Shown piece by piece: positions 1-9,510 of a DNA stretch of 45,296 nt. A program made the position numbers and the translations under genes. Origin of the DNA: Chitinophaga pinensis (GTDB lineage: Bacteria; Bacteroidota; Bacteroidia; Bacteroidales; GCA-2748055); assembly GCA_945863035.1 (NCBI GenBank), contig CAMAZH010000014.1, positions 1-45,296 of the forward strand, in the 5' to 3' direction. The notes under the pieces are model-generated. The model saw only the letters and a program-made list of their open reading frames with translations, did no database searches and was not told the origin of the DNA. Positions within the stretch are counted from its first letter, which is position 1, and the number at the start of each line of letters is the position of its first letter.

Positions 1-3000
1 TGCATACGTTTGCACTATTTAGCTGAACCAAAACCCATTTACCCATCATATTCTTAATCCCCTTGGAATTTATGACGCTTAAACTAACGTAATAGTAACC
101 TGCTTTTTCATAAGTGTGCGCCGGATTTGATACTGATGAGTTTTCGGAATCGTCGCCAAAGTTCCAAAGCGATTCAACAATATCTCCAGTTGACTTATTG
201 CTGAAAAGCACTTCCTTGCTAAGCGGATTTACCCGGTAAATGAAGTCTGAATTACAGTCAATACCTATTTCGCCGATCAGTAACATTTCATGGTAATAAT
301 CCATACAGCCGGAATTAAAGTCATATGTGTTCAGACCTGCCGAATAAATGCCGGCTCCAGGGAACTTGTGCATCGGGTTTTGGTCTGTGGAATACTTCCC
401 GTCACCAAACGACCAAAGAACAGCGGTAGACTCTCCAAGGATCCGGTTCGTAAAGTATGCGGTATAGTTTGCCGAGTCGATATAGGTCACGAAATCGGCG
501 GCGCAACTTACCTCTCCAAGTTGGATCTGTTGAACTGTCATATCCATGCATCCTTTATCCAAATTGATTACAGTATGGCTGACCTCATACATGCCTCCTT
601 TTTTATACTGATGGTCAGGATTGGGAAGCACCCCAAAGCTACCGTCGCCAAAATCCCAGTAATAGTAATCAATTTCACCCCATGAATTATCCTTGAAATG
701 GACCGTGGAATTTTCGGGTTCCATCCTGTAGGAATATCTGGCTTTGCAATCCGAACCTCCAACCGTTATAGTCTTCACCGATTGATCAATACATTTATCC
801 GAACTGTTTCTTACGGCAAGTGATACTTTGTAGTAACCTGGTTCTGAATACTTCTTATTTGGGTTTTCAAGAGTTGAAGTACTTCCATCCCCAAAGTTCC
901 AGAAGTAATTGTCAACGGCTCCTTTTGTCTGGCTGGTAAATGCCACACTAAGATCAGCGGGGGTGATAAAGTAGGCGAAGTCGGATTCTACATCGCAAGC
1001 CACATCTCCAACACGGATCTCTTTGCAAATAGAGTGAGACAGAGAGGAGAGGTTGTCATATACCAAAAGACAAACTTTGTAAACGCCAGGCTTGGAATAG
1101 GTGTGAACTGGATTCTGCTGTGCTTTAACTACTTTTCCATCGCCCATGGTCCAATACCAATTTGAGGTATTCTGTGATGAGAGATCATTGAAGTTAACTG
1201 TAAGGCCTGAAGGATCAGCGTAGTAAGAAAAATCAGCTTGGATCATTGCCCCATCCTCAGGAATGAGCATTAGGTTTTTGGACGATTCGGATTTGCATCC
1301 ACTTGCCTGATCGTAAACGGATAGGGATACTTTGAAAACTGCTGATTTTTTGTAGGTATGAACGGGGTTAATCTCGGTGCTGAATTGCCCATCACCAAAA
1401 TCCCAATAATAGGCAGTGTTTGAATCCGATCTGGCGAAAAAGCTTGCAAGACCACTATTTGTGTTTATTTGCACATCGAATTCCGAATCACATGTTAAAT
1501 CTCCTGAAACAACTTTCTTTGATATTGATGAAAGACAATTTGTTTCCTGATTAAATATGGTAAGAGTTACCATGTAAATACCATCCCTTATGTAATTGTA
1601 AGTTGGATTTGGTTCTGTTGAATAAGTTCCGTCCCCAAAATCCCAAGCCCAGGCGGTAGGATTACCATAGGATGCATCATAAAAACTTACTGACCCATCC
1701 TGATAAAAGTTAAACTGAGCATCGCAAAGGCGGAACTTAGTGTTAATATATACCATTTGACTGTAAGATGAGGTTCCGCAACCGTTAGTGGTAGTAAGCG
1801 AAATAGTGTACTCGCCAGCCTTTCTGAATGCATGAACAGGCTTCTTCAGAGTTGATGTTGTCCCATCACCAAAATTCCATAGGTAAGTATTGCTGTCAAA
1901 GCTGCTGGAATGGACCGATTCAGCAATAAAAGTAATGGAGTCGCCTATAGCTCTCTCGCCTTCTGAAAGGTGGAAATAAGCAGGAAGGCTTTTCTTATCC
2001 ACAATCGTAACTTTAGAATATAGTGTGTCTTTTCTCCCACAGCTGTTTGTAGCTATTACAGAGGCATTGAATATTCCTTCTGATCCGTAGGAGTGCAATG
2101 GGTACTGAAGTGTACTAGTGTTACCGTCGCCAAAATTCCAAAGGTAGGATGTGCCTCCGGCAATTTTAAACTGAACCATATCGCCCGGACATGCAGCCAA
2201 ATATTCACCTTGGGTATATACTATTTTTTGGAAAGTGCCGGTTAAGTATGTTTGGCGATCGGGACACTGCTCATCGTAGGGAATGAATTGAATCCTATTG
2301 TTATCGGGTTTCACAATTTTGTAAATTCCAAATAAGTTGCAACCATAATATGACTGCAATGTGATGGTGTCTTTGCTGATCTTGGTTAACTGCCCACCCT
2401 CGTAAAACTTGGACTTATCAAATTCTGTAACACCGTCTCTGAAATATATTTCATAACCCGATTCATAAATACTCAATATAACAAATACTCCGGGTTCGAT
2501 TTCCCTGTACCATTGATTTTCAATTCTTTCCGAGTTACATATGCCATCCCAAAATTCAATAGTGACGTTCATGTTTTGAGTGGCTAAATCTGAACTGCCG
2601 GAGGGAATAATGGGAATACTGTAAACGGGCATATAAGAATTTTGCTGGAGCGAGCCGGATGCCTCGGGATTTAGAATTTCAGTTATAACACCTCCGCAGA
2701 AATATGCTGCAGTTATTCCAAGGTTTGGATCAGAGAGGTTTGTGGTAGGTACAAATGCCTTAACCGTTGTGCCCATGGTAATATCTGTTGAGGTAAAGCG
2801 CACAATTCCATCGGGATAGCTCACGTTGCCCTCATAATGCTGTTCATAACCCCCATAATACAGAAACACATAAAAATCATTTCCGTAAGCAGGAATCCAA
2901 CTTGGCCATACTATTGGGATATTGACCTCAAAATCGGTTGGGCTTTTTCGGACCGACCAATCGGCAGGTTCAATGATACTCTTATCGATTGTGGAGTTCT

Positions 3001-4687
3001 CTATGAAATAAAAGGGCTCTCTTAGTGTACTGTTGTTTACATCTATCACTCCATTTGCTGACACTGCGTTTCCACAAGCATTTGAGGCGAAAAAGTTATA
3101 TGTATAGGATCCGACATTTTTATAGGAATGTGATGCAAGTGTTTCCAAATAAGGATCCTCAATTTCCTTTACATTATTTATCGAGTTACCATCTCCAAAG
3201 ATTATTGAGTATGTGTAGTTTCTTAAAGGATTGTAATTATCGTCCCAGAAATAAATTTCCTCCCCGGGGCAAATAACCGTTGGGTTCGACATGAGCTTAA
3301 CATTTGGGATAATTCCATTATCTACTTTAACGAATTTGGAATAACTGGAAGATCCTCCACAGACATTTGAGGCAGTGAGCACAACTTCAAATATTCCAGG
3401 ATTGCTGTATACGTGCGTGGCATTAAACGCCCTATAAAGAGGGCCTTCACCAAAATTCCAGGTGTAGATGGTGCCGGATTCGCCATACGTTTGGTTTAGG
3501 AAACTTGCGTTTTGGCCGGGGCACAAATACAACGTGTCGCTATTTACCTGATTACCCCCGGTAGGTGTTTCGAAATTAAAATATGGGTAAAGTGAATTGG
3601 AATAGTTATCCAACATAATATAAACCCAACTGGATTGGGTGGATGTATTGTTGCAGCCATTGGTAACGGTGAGCGTAACAAGAAATTCTCCCTCATTTGA
3701 GAAATAATGGATTTTGTTTCTTTCGGTCGATGTGTTTCCATCACCAAAGTCCCATAAATATGAACCTTCCCCACTTGCTTTAAACTCAATTGGGGTGCCT
3801 GGACATGCGCTGGATCCAGATAAAATGTAGTAATTGAAGGATGCGTCTGCGCCAATGCCTTCCTGTATTTGCACAGGGAAGTTAACTGTTGCGGTTCCCC
3901 CGCACTTATTTGTAACGGTTAGCCGAGCATTAAATGCTTCAGCTCCGCTGGAACCATATGTATACAGGGGCATTGCCGAGGTAGAGGATTTGCCGTCGCC
4001 AAATTCCCACAAATATGAGGCAAAGGATTCATAGGTACTGAATTTAACCGGATCGTTTACACAACCGGCCAAAACCTGTATGTCGGATGCTGAAATCGTC
4101 GGATTGGCGCCATCGGCTACTGTGATGACTTTCTTTACGGTATCCGTACCGCAAAAGTTATTGGAAATCAAGGTGACAGTATAGTTTCCGGGCTTTTCGT
4201 ATGTGAATGTGGGTGCGTAATCCTGAGACACTGAAGAAGTGAAATAGTCGTAGTATCCGAAATCCCAGTTGGTGCTGTTTACGTTATTAACTGAAAATGT
4301 GACTGTTTGTCCCGGACAGATTTGGTCACCTGTAGAAATGTTGAAATCTGAAACCTTATCATAGATGAATGTATTGTATGTCTGAGTCCCGAGCAGAGAG
4401 TTGTTGTCTAGATTCCATACCTCAAGGGTCACCGGATGATTTCCCGCACCAATGGGGAAAGGTACAGATGGATTCGCTTCATTTGAAACAATTGTACCGT
4501 CTATAAACCACCTGTATTCTATTGTTCCGATGCTTGAAATTGAACTGTAATTAGAAATATATAGCTGTGCAGGAGCACAGTTATTATCAGGATAGGCATA
4601 GAAATCAATGTAATTCTGACTATACGCGGATAAGCTGCTAAAGAGGGTTGCAAGAAAAAAAGCAAGCTGGGTAATTGTTTTTTTCAT
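1..4687 (-). CDS. Giant secreted PKD-repeat surface protein (3' end cut by window edge)
   Basis: One minus-strand reading frame stays open from the ATG at 4685-4687 to position 1, giving more than 1,560 residues; its C-terminus lies outside the window. It begins with a signal peptide (MKKTITQLAFFLATLFSSLSA). I count about 14 PKD-type repeats by their W-x-F-G-D-G cores, near residues 140 (degenerate, WDFGYYD), 229, 317, 413, 498, 853, 940, 1017, 1098, 1183, 1265, 1346, 1427 and 1511, each about 80-90 residues long and followed by the usual N-P-x-H-x-Y...G-x-Y-x-V strand. Residues about 530-830 form a different, non-PKD region that splits the array. Checked motifs at both ends and in the middle fall in one frame, so I see no frameshift. 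PKD arrays in Bacteroidota are extracellular, serving adhesion or polysaccharide contact, and often end in a T9SS type A or B sorting domain; that end is not visible here. Substrate unknown. Confidence 0.88.
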   Translation of the reverse strand, partial: MKKTITQLAFFLATLFSSLSAYSQNYIDFYAYPDNNCAPAQLYISNYSSISSIGTIEYRWFIDGTIVSNEANPSVPFPIGAGNHPVTLEVWNLDNNSLLGTQTYNTFIYDKVSDFNISTGDQICPGQTVTFSVNNVNSTNWDFGYYDYFTSSVSQDYAPTFTYEKPGNYTVTLISNNFCGTDTVKKVITVADGANPTISASDIQVLAGCVNDPVKFSTYESFASYLWEFGDGKSSTSAMPLYTYGSSGAEAFNARLTVTNKCGGTATVNFPVQIQEGIGADASFNYYILSGSSACPGTPIEFKASGEGSYLWDFGDGNTSTERNKIHYFSNEGEFLVTLTVTNGCNNTSTQSSWVYIMLDNYSNSLYPYFNFETPTGGNQVNSDTLYLCPGQNASFLNQTYGESGTIYTWNFGEGPLYRAFNATHVYSNPGIFEVVLTASNVCGGSSSYSKFVKVDNGIIPNVKLMSNPTVICPGEEIYFWDDNYNPLRNYTYSIIFGDGNSINNVKEIEDPYLETLASHSYKNVGSYTYNFFASNACGNAVSANGVIDVNNSTLREPFYFIENSTIDKSIIEPADWSVRKSPTDFEVNIPIVWPSWIPAYGNDFYVFLYYGGYEQHYEGNVSYPDGIVRFTSTDITMGTTVKAFVPTTNLSDPNLGITAAYFCGGVITEILNPEASGSLQQNSYMPVYSIPIIPSGSSDLATQNMNVTIEFWDGICNSERIENQWYREIEPGVFVILSIYESGYEIYFRDGVTEFDKSKFYEGGQLTKISKDTITLQSYYGCNLFGIYKIVKPDNNRIQFIPYDEQCPDRQTYLTGTFQKIVYTQGEYLAACPGDMVQFKIAGGTSYLWNFGDGNTSTLQYPLHSYGSEGIFNASVIATNSCGRKDTLYSKVTIVDKKSLPAYFHLSEGERAIGDSITFIAESVHSSSFDSNTYLWNFGDGTTSTLKKPVHAFRKAGEYTISLTTTNGCGTSSYSQMVYINTKFRLCDAQFNFYQDGSVSFYDASYGNPTAWAWDFGDGTYSTEPNPTYNYIRDGIYMVTLTIFNQETNCLSSISKKVVSGDLTCDSEFDVQINTNSGLASFFARSDSNTAYYWDFGDGQFSTEINPVHTYKKSAVFKVSLSVYDQASGCKSESSKNLMLIPEDGAMIQADFSYYADPSGLTVNFNDLSSQNTSNWYWTMGDGKVVKAQQNPVHTYSKPGVYKVCLLVYDNLSSLSHSICKEIRVGDVACDVESDFAYFITPADLSVAFTSQTKGAVDNYFWNFGDGSTSTLENPNKKYSEPGYYKVSLAVRNSSDKCIDQSVKTITVGGSDCKARYSYRMEPENSTVHFKDNSWGEIDYYYWDFGDGSFGVLPNPDHQYKKGGMYEVSHTVINLDKGCMDMTVQQIQLGEVSCAADFVTYIDSANYTAYFTNRILGESTAVLWSFGDGKYSTDQNPMHKFPGAGIYSAGLNTYDFNSGCMDYYHEMLLIGEIGIDCNSDFIYRVNPLSKEVLFSNKSTGDIVESLWNFGDDSENSSVSNPAHTYEKAGYYYVSLSVINSKGIKNMMGKWVLVQLNSANVC

Positions 4688-4827
4688 ATTGTGGGTTTTT
4701 ATTTACATACAAAAAGGTAATACGATAATAGCAAAAACAGGTTACGGGATTTTTTGAAAATTCCGAAGTCAAGATACAACCATCCCTTGCAATAATAAAA
4801 ACGAATTGTTTACTTTTTGACAGACGC

Positions 4828-7215
4828 TTATATTTTCAGTCCAATAACCAATATATCATCGATCTGTTCAATGTTTCCTTTCCACTTCTCCATGGTTGAG
4901 TTTAGGATCATAGCTTGTTGTGTTAAGGGTTCTTTGACGATTTGGATCAGGAGATCTTTGAACCTTTTGGCCATGAATTTTTTACCTTTGTCGCCTCCGA
5001 ACTGGTCGATGTATCCATCTGAGAATATATAAAGCACATCGTCTTTCTCAATGTCCAATTCATTAATGGTAAATTCAGTAGCTCCTTTAAGGTGGATTCC
5101 GATGGGCATTCTGTCGGCATTGTATTCTATGAGTTCGCTGTTTCGGATGAGGTACAGGGGATTGTATGCGCCAGCGTATTCCACTTTCATGGCTTCGTGA
5201 TCGATGCACACAAGGGCTATGTCCATACCGTCCTGAGCCTCTCCCTCTTTGCCTGTCTGGTGCAATGCTCCAACAATAGTTCGCCTGAGTTCATTCAGGA
5301 TTATATTTGGTTTGGTGACACCTTGTTTATTTACGATTTCATTCAGGAAGGACACGCCAAGCATACTCATGAAGGCTCCCGGGACACCATGACCTGTGCA
5401 GTCGGCAGCCAGAACGATGGTTTTATTGCCTGTTTCCGTCATCCAGTAATAATCGCCGCTTACGATGTCTCGTGGGCGATACAAAATAAAATGTTCAGCA
5501 AGGTTTTTTTCCAGAATGCGGTCGGGAGGAAGTATAGCCGTTTGAATTCTCTTGGCATAGTGAATGCTATCGGTGATTTCTTGCTTTTGAGTGTAAATCT
5601 GGTCGCGCTGATGTTTTATCTCTATGTTTTGCTCTTCGAGTAGAATATTGGCCCGTTTCTTTTCCCGGAATTGTCGGTACAGAATGATCGAAAAAACAAA
5701 TACGATAAGCAAACCCAGAATAAAACTATAGATGAGCAATCTCTGTCGTTTATTTTCAGCTTCTTTTTTTTCAAGCTCTGCCTGATTTTGAGCGGCTTCA
5801 GCTTTTTTCTTGTCGAGTTCGGACTTTTGGAGGATCAGTTCTTTGTCTTTCTTGTCGGTTTCGTATTTTGCGGCAAGCTCGGAGATCTGGTTAAGATAGC
5901 CTTCGGAAATTGTGCTGTCTTTCAGCTCGTTGTACTGTTTGAAGTTGTCAAGGGCAATCCGGTAAATCCCTTGTTTCTCGTAAAGTTCTGAAATATTGCG
6001 GTAAAGTTCATAAACTTCCTTCTTATGTCCAAGTTCCTTGTTGATTTTCAGACTCAGATTGAAATACTGAAGAGATTCGGGGTATTTTTCCCATTTGAAG
6101 TAAATCCTTCCCAGGTCCCTGTAATTTGATCCAACTTCTTTTTTGTTTCCGGTTTCCTGATTTATCCGCAGTGCTTCCTTGCAATAAAGAAGGGCGTCGG
6201 CAAAATTTCCTCCCTCGAGATACACATTGCCAATATTGTTTTGGGCACTGGCAATCCCTGGTTTGTAGTTCTGGTCTTTAAACTCTTTCAGTGCTTTTTT
6301 GAAATTAACAAGGGCTTCCCCATAATCTTTTTTCTCCTTGTAAACCAATCCCATGCTGTTATATTGCTGGGCAACAAGCAGGTATTGCTTTTTGCTTTTG
6401 AAGAAATTGATGCTTTTATCATAATTGTCAAGGGCCTTATCCAGATCTATTCCTACATAGAAATAAATATTGCCGATATTCGCATAAGCTCTGCCCATTT
6501 GTATGGTATCGCCGATGCTCTCCTGCAGGCTTAGGTTTTGCTGGTAATATTCAATGGCTTTCTGATAATCGCCCCAGTTCTTGTAAATTACGCCTATTGT
6601 GTTTAATACTACCCCGAGATCCGCCTTATTGCCTGTTTCACGGAATACCTCCACAGCCTTTTCGCAGGCTTTGAGCGCATTCACATAATTGCTTTGTGAG
6701 TAATGGGCTGTGCCAATGGCCATATAGGCCTTCCCGATGGAGTTCTTGTCATTGGTAATCACAGCCAAAGCAAGCGCGTCTTCCGCGAATTTGATGGATT
6801 CGACAGGGTTGACGGAAGTAAGGTAGTCGCTTACTGCCAGGGATGAAGAAATAATATTTGCTGTGTCTTTGAGTTCTTTGTGTACTTCGACAGTGTTTTT
6901 GTAAAACTGCAGCGCTTTTTGTTTGTCCTTGCTATTATATAATTTTCCAAGAATACCATAAGCCTTTGCCTGCTCAGCTTTCAAATCGTATTTTAAAGCA
7001 ACCGCTAAAGATTTCTCAGCATTTAAAATAGAACTGTCTAAATCCTTCAAAGCAACATACTGCATTACTAATTCCAGATACAAGGAAGCCTGCTTTCCCT
7101 CACTTTTTTTGCTGATTTCGTTCCGGAGGCTGTCGATAGCTCGATTTTGGGCATGCGCTGAAAACCCCGCGAGAAGCAATATAACCAGAAAAAATGTTTG
7201 TCTTAAAAACAGCAT
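4828..7215 (-). CDS. TPR-repeat membrane protein with SpoIIE/PP2C-type serine phosphatase domain
   Basis: The 795-residue protein starts with a signal peptide (cleavage after about AHA, residue 22), so the N-terminal half is periplasmic. Residues about 35-440 are consecutive tetratricopeptide repeats (for example A-x-x-x-x-x-I-G-x-x-Y-x-x-x-x-x-Y motifs). A Lys/Glu-rich coiled coil follows (about 440-490), then one membrane helix (about 491-513), a second short coiled coil, and a cytoplasmic SpoIIE phosphatase domain (about 560-795). The metal-binding motif AADCTGHGVPGAF, with Asp605, and the later FSDGY motif, with Asp733, are intact, so it should be an active Mn/Mg-dependent Ser/Thr phosphatase. 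In the family such proteins dephosphorylate anti-sigma-factor antagonists or other signalling proteins in response to a sensed input. No partner kinase or STAS gene lies next to it. It is on the same strand as the PKD gene, 140 bp upstream of it. Input signal and target unknown. Confidence 0.9.
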   Translation of the reverse strand: MLFLRQTFFLVILLLAGFSAHAQNRAIDSLRNEISKKSEGKQASLYLELVMQYVALKDLDSSILNAEKSLAVALKYDLKAEQAKAYGILGKLYNSKDKQKALQFYKNTVEVHKELKDTANIISSSLAVSDYLTSVNPVESIKFAEDALALAVITNDKNSIGKAYMAIGTAHYSQSNYVNALKACEKAVEVFRETGNKADLGVVLNTIGVIYKNWGDYQKAIEYYQQNLSLQESIGDTIQMGRAYANIGNIYFYVGIDLDKALDNYDKSINFFKSKKQYLLVAQQYNSMGLVYKEKKDYGEALVNFKKALKEFKDQNYKPGIASAQNNIGNVYLEGGNFADALLYCKEALRINQETGNKKEVGSNYRDLGRIYFKWEKYPESLQYFNLSLKINKELGHKKEVYELYRNISELYEKQGIYRIALDNFKQYNELKDSTISEGYLNQISELAAKYETDKKDKELILQKSELDKKKAEAAQNQAELEKKEAENKRQRLLIYSFILGLLIVFVFSIILYRQFREKKRANILLEEQNIEIKHQRDQIYTQKQEITDSIHYAKRIQTAILPPDRILEKNLAEHFILYRPRDIVSGDYYWMTETGNKTIVLAADCTGHGVPGAFMSMLGVSFLNEIVNKQGVTKPNIILNELRRTIVGALHQTGKEGEAQDGMDIALVCIDHEAMKVEYAGAYNPLYLIRNSELIEYNADRMPIGIHLKGATEFTINELDIEKDDVLYIFSDGYIDQFGGDKGKKFMAKRFKDLLIQIVKEPLTQQAMILNSTMEKWKGNIEQIDDILVIGLKI

Positions 7216-7447
7216 GAGATTTTAACGGGATTTTACGCTTTAAATGTAGTTGATTCCTTTTAATAACTATAACAAAAAATTAAATCATTTGGAGGGTTAA
7301 ACGCAATGATTGAACTTTTGTTACGGGCAGTGAATCTATCAGAAAAGCATATTATTCTTTTCAATGCTTTTGGCATAGCTATGCTCGTTATACCTTTGGG
7401 TTGGCAAAACCCTGTAAGCGATATACATTTGTTGCTTTTTATCACTT

Positions 7448-7485
7448 TTTAACAACTTTTGGGTATTAGCCCAAGAGTTGTTAAA
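7448..7485 (-). terminator. Strong hairpin just downstream of the POT transporter gene
   Basis: A 16-bp inverted repeat (TTTAACAACTTTTGGG at 7448-7463 against CCCAAGAGTTGTTAAA at 7470-7485, one G-U pair) encloses the six-base loop TATTAG. It begins 13 bases after the transporter stop codon. On the minus-strand transcript the hairpin is followed by an A-rich stretch and not a U-run, so it may protect the mRNA 3' end or be a weak terminator rather than a canonical Rho-independent one. The rest of the 7216-7498 gap holds no convincing gene. Confidence 0.55.
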
Positions 7486-7498
7486 TGAGTTGAATTTT

Positions 7499-9322
7499 TT
7501 AGCTGTTTGATGCTTTTTCAAGGCGTTTGATAATACTGAAAATAAACGCGGCTGAAATCAGACAGCAAATAATAAATACACCCCATAGTTGCCATAAAGC
7601 CATCTTTCCCCAGCCGATACTGCCAACTACAAGCAGTTTATTCCCAACCGCTGTTGCCAGAAGCCATCCGCCCTGCATAAGACCCTGGAATCGGGGAGGA
7701 GCAACTTTGGAGACGAAGGAAAGCCCCATTGGACTAAGAAACAGTTCGGCAATCGTGAGGATCAGATAACTGCTTATGAGCCAATACGGTAAAACCCGGG
7801 ATGAGTCGGGTACAGTGTTATAGTTTATTTTTCCTGCTTCATCAATAAACTGGAGGTCTTTCGGAGAAACAAGGTCCAGTGAGGCAATCAGAATTACTAC
7901 AAAGCCAAGGGATGCAATTACCATTCCTATTCCAATTTTCTTGGGAGTTGATGGCTCCAGGTTCCTGTTTCTCAGGTATTCGAAAACCGCCATTACGGGA
8001 AATGTAAGTGCCACAATGAATAAGGGGTTGAACGACTGGAAAACCTCAGGAGCGATAAGATTGCTGGGGGAGTAGCCGCTATAAAGGTGAAAGGTGTAAT
8101 AACCCAGTCCGATAAACATCGCTAAACTGAAAATTCTCTCCATAAGAACTTTTCGGCTGAAAAACAGGAACAATCCAGCGAGAGTGCCTATGAATGCAAG
8201 AATCGCATCGAGGTTAAAGAAGATATTTGTAAAGGGATCGACCTCCTTAACGGTATAATCCCTTGCGAAAATCGTCAGAGTAAGTCCGTTTTGGTGAAAC
8301 GACATCCAGAAGAAAATCACAACCACGAATACAAGCAGGAGGGAAATAATTCTGGGCCGTTCTTCTTTTGTTGAGATGCTGGCAATGTAAACTGCGAAGG
8401 CAGCAAAGAGGCCAAACGGGAATGAAAGGTCAATGTTTTCGGTTAGGTAGAAGAAAATTGCTGTTACAGCTGCTCCCAGTCCCAACGCCGATAGAATGGC
8501 AATAGGTTTTCTCACTGAAGTGTCAACCATGCCTTCTGCCACCGCTTGTTTGAGGGATCTTTCTTTTGCAGGGAGATGTTTGTTGAAAATCACATACACG
8601 AGAAGTGAAAGAATCATTGCTCCTGCAGCTATTCCAAAAGCGTAATTGTATCCTTTTGCGAATGCGTCGATATAGTTTTGTGCAAATGCCATAAGGTCAG
8701 GAACCGGCTGCCCGCTTACCCTGTCAGCAACTGCCTGAAACTCGGCAATGTTTGTAAGCTCACCGCGCATCAGCGCATGGCACATTTCAGGAAGACTCCC
8801 GTCGTGGATAAATCCCTGGGTCTTGAGGAACCAGTTTCTTACACTGGTGGCTACAAAGGGGGCAAAGAATGCGCCCACGTTTATACCCATATAAAAAATC
8901 ATGTAAGCGGAGTCGCGGACTTTGGAGTATTTTTCGTTATCGTACATCTGTCCAACCACGGCTTGAAGATTCCCTTTAAAAAGGCCATTACCAAAGGCTA
9001 TTACAAAAAGGCCGATGAGTGTGAGTTCCAAAGACATGCCCGGAATGGCTATCATCGCATAACCGCCGAACATCACCACGATTCCCGCAAGGATAACCAA
9101 CTTGTATTTGTTGGTGGCATCAGCCAGAATACCACCTAGGAGGGCCAAACCGTAAATACCGAAGTAGAACCAACTGTAATAGCTTCCGGCTTCCTCAACG
9201 GAAAGACCAAATTTTGCCTGAAGAAATAAAACCAGAATAGCCATCATGGTGTAAAAACCAAAACGCTCCCCCATATTGGAGAAAAATGCTACATACAAAC
9301 CCTTTGGATGCCCTTTGAACAT
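7499..9322 (-). CDS. POT/PTR2-family peptide transporter (MFS)
   Basis: Proton-coupled oligopeptide transporters of the POT family move di- and tripeptides, and occasionally other solutes, across the inner membrane. This protein has about 12-14 hydrophobic segments, the family block GERFGFYTM near residue 18, the loop GGILADATNKYK, and the GNGLFKGNLQ motif near residue 120. I choose the ATG at 9320-9322 (607 residues, MFKGHPKGLYVAFF) over a TTG 12 codons upstream, because the ATG start gives the usual short cytoplasmic N-terminus and is preceded by an A-rich leader. One oddity is that the family motif ExxERF reads N16-M-G-E19-R-F: the first glutamate, tied to proton coupling in characterised members, is Asn here. 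Substrate may therefore differ from ordinary peptides. The gene is divergent from nnr and stands alone. A large hairpin follows its stop codon. Confidence 0.88.
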   Translation of the reverse strand: MFKGHPKGLYVAFFSNMGERFGFYTMMAILVLFLQAKFGLSVEEAGSYYSWFYFGIYGLALLGGILADATNKYKLVILAGIVVMFGGYAMIAIPGMSLELTLIGLFVIAFGNGLFKGNLQAVVGQMYDNEKYSKVRDSAYMIFYMGINVGAFFAPFVATSVRNWFLKTQGFIHDGSLPEMCHALMRGELTNIAEFQAVADRVSGQPVPDLMAFAQNYIDAFAKGYNYAFGIAAGAMILSLLVYVIFNKHLPAKERSLKQAVAEGMVDTSVRKPIAILSALGLGAAVTAIFFYLTENIDLSFPFGLFAAFAVYIASISTKEERPRIISLLLVFVVVIFFWMSFHQNGLTLTIFARDYTVKEVDPFTNIFFNLDAILAFIGTLAGLFLFFSRKVLMERIFSLAMFIGLGYYTFHLYSGYSPSNLIAPEVFQSFNPLFIVALTFPVMAVFEYLRNRNLEPSTPKKIGIGMVIASLGFVVILIASLDLVSPKDLQFIDEAGKINYNTVPDSSRVLPYWLISSYLILTIAELFLSPMGLSFVSKVAPPRFQGLMQGGWLLATAVGNKLLVVGSIGWGKMALWQLWGVFIICCLISAAFIFSIIKRLEKASNS

Positions 9323-9485
9323 ATTTGTTTTTTTAGTTGTGAAATTTTTAGCTCCCAAATATAGAAATCTTTTTCAATTGACAACAGCCCTGAAACTATG
9401 TTTAACATGATCAGTTGATTTTTAAACCGTTCCGTTTAACTTGCCGTACGCCTCTACTTTTTTTTCTTTCGTCCTTAAATTCACT

Positions 9486-9493
9486 TAACTTTG
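9486..9493 (+). promoter_or_regulatory. Bacteroidota -7 type promoter element for nnr
   Basis: TAACTTTG matches the Bacteroidota -7 consensus TAnnTTTG exactly and lies 17 bases before the ATG of nnr, which implies a very short leader. A clear TTTG -33 element at the expected distance was not found; the region there is a T-rich run. Confidence 0.45.
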
Positions 9494-9510
9494 AACCAAA
9501 CATCCACTTG

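Noticed and set aside
290-4034. Short open frames of 60-130 codons on both strands between 290 and 4034
   Set aside because: They lie out of frame with, or antisense to, the long minus-strand PKD-protein frame and show no family pattern.
1-4687. CRISPR-like or tandem DNA repeat suggested by the evenly spaced CCAAA-rich motifs about every 245 bases
   Set aside because: The spacing reflects PKD protein repeats; the DNA between them is too divergent for a DNA-level repeat array.
7260-7521. Two overlapping minus-strand frames of about 60 codons between the phosphatase and transporter genes
   Set aside because: They overlap each other and the hairpin and the transporter end, have no leader or recognisable sequence, and look like chance.
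9323-9358. TTG-initiated 12-codon extension of the POT transporter
   Set aside because: The ATG at 9322 gives the family-like N-terminus and has an A-rich leader.
9415-9510. TTG-initiated extension of nnr
   Set aside because: It would cover the TAnnTTTG promoter element and adds a sequence not typical of the family.
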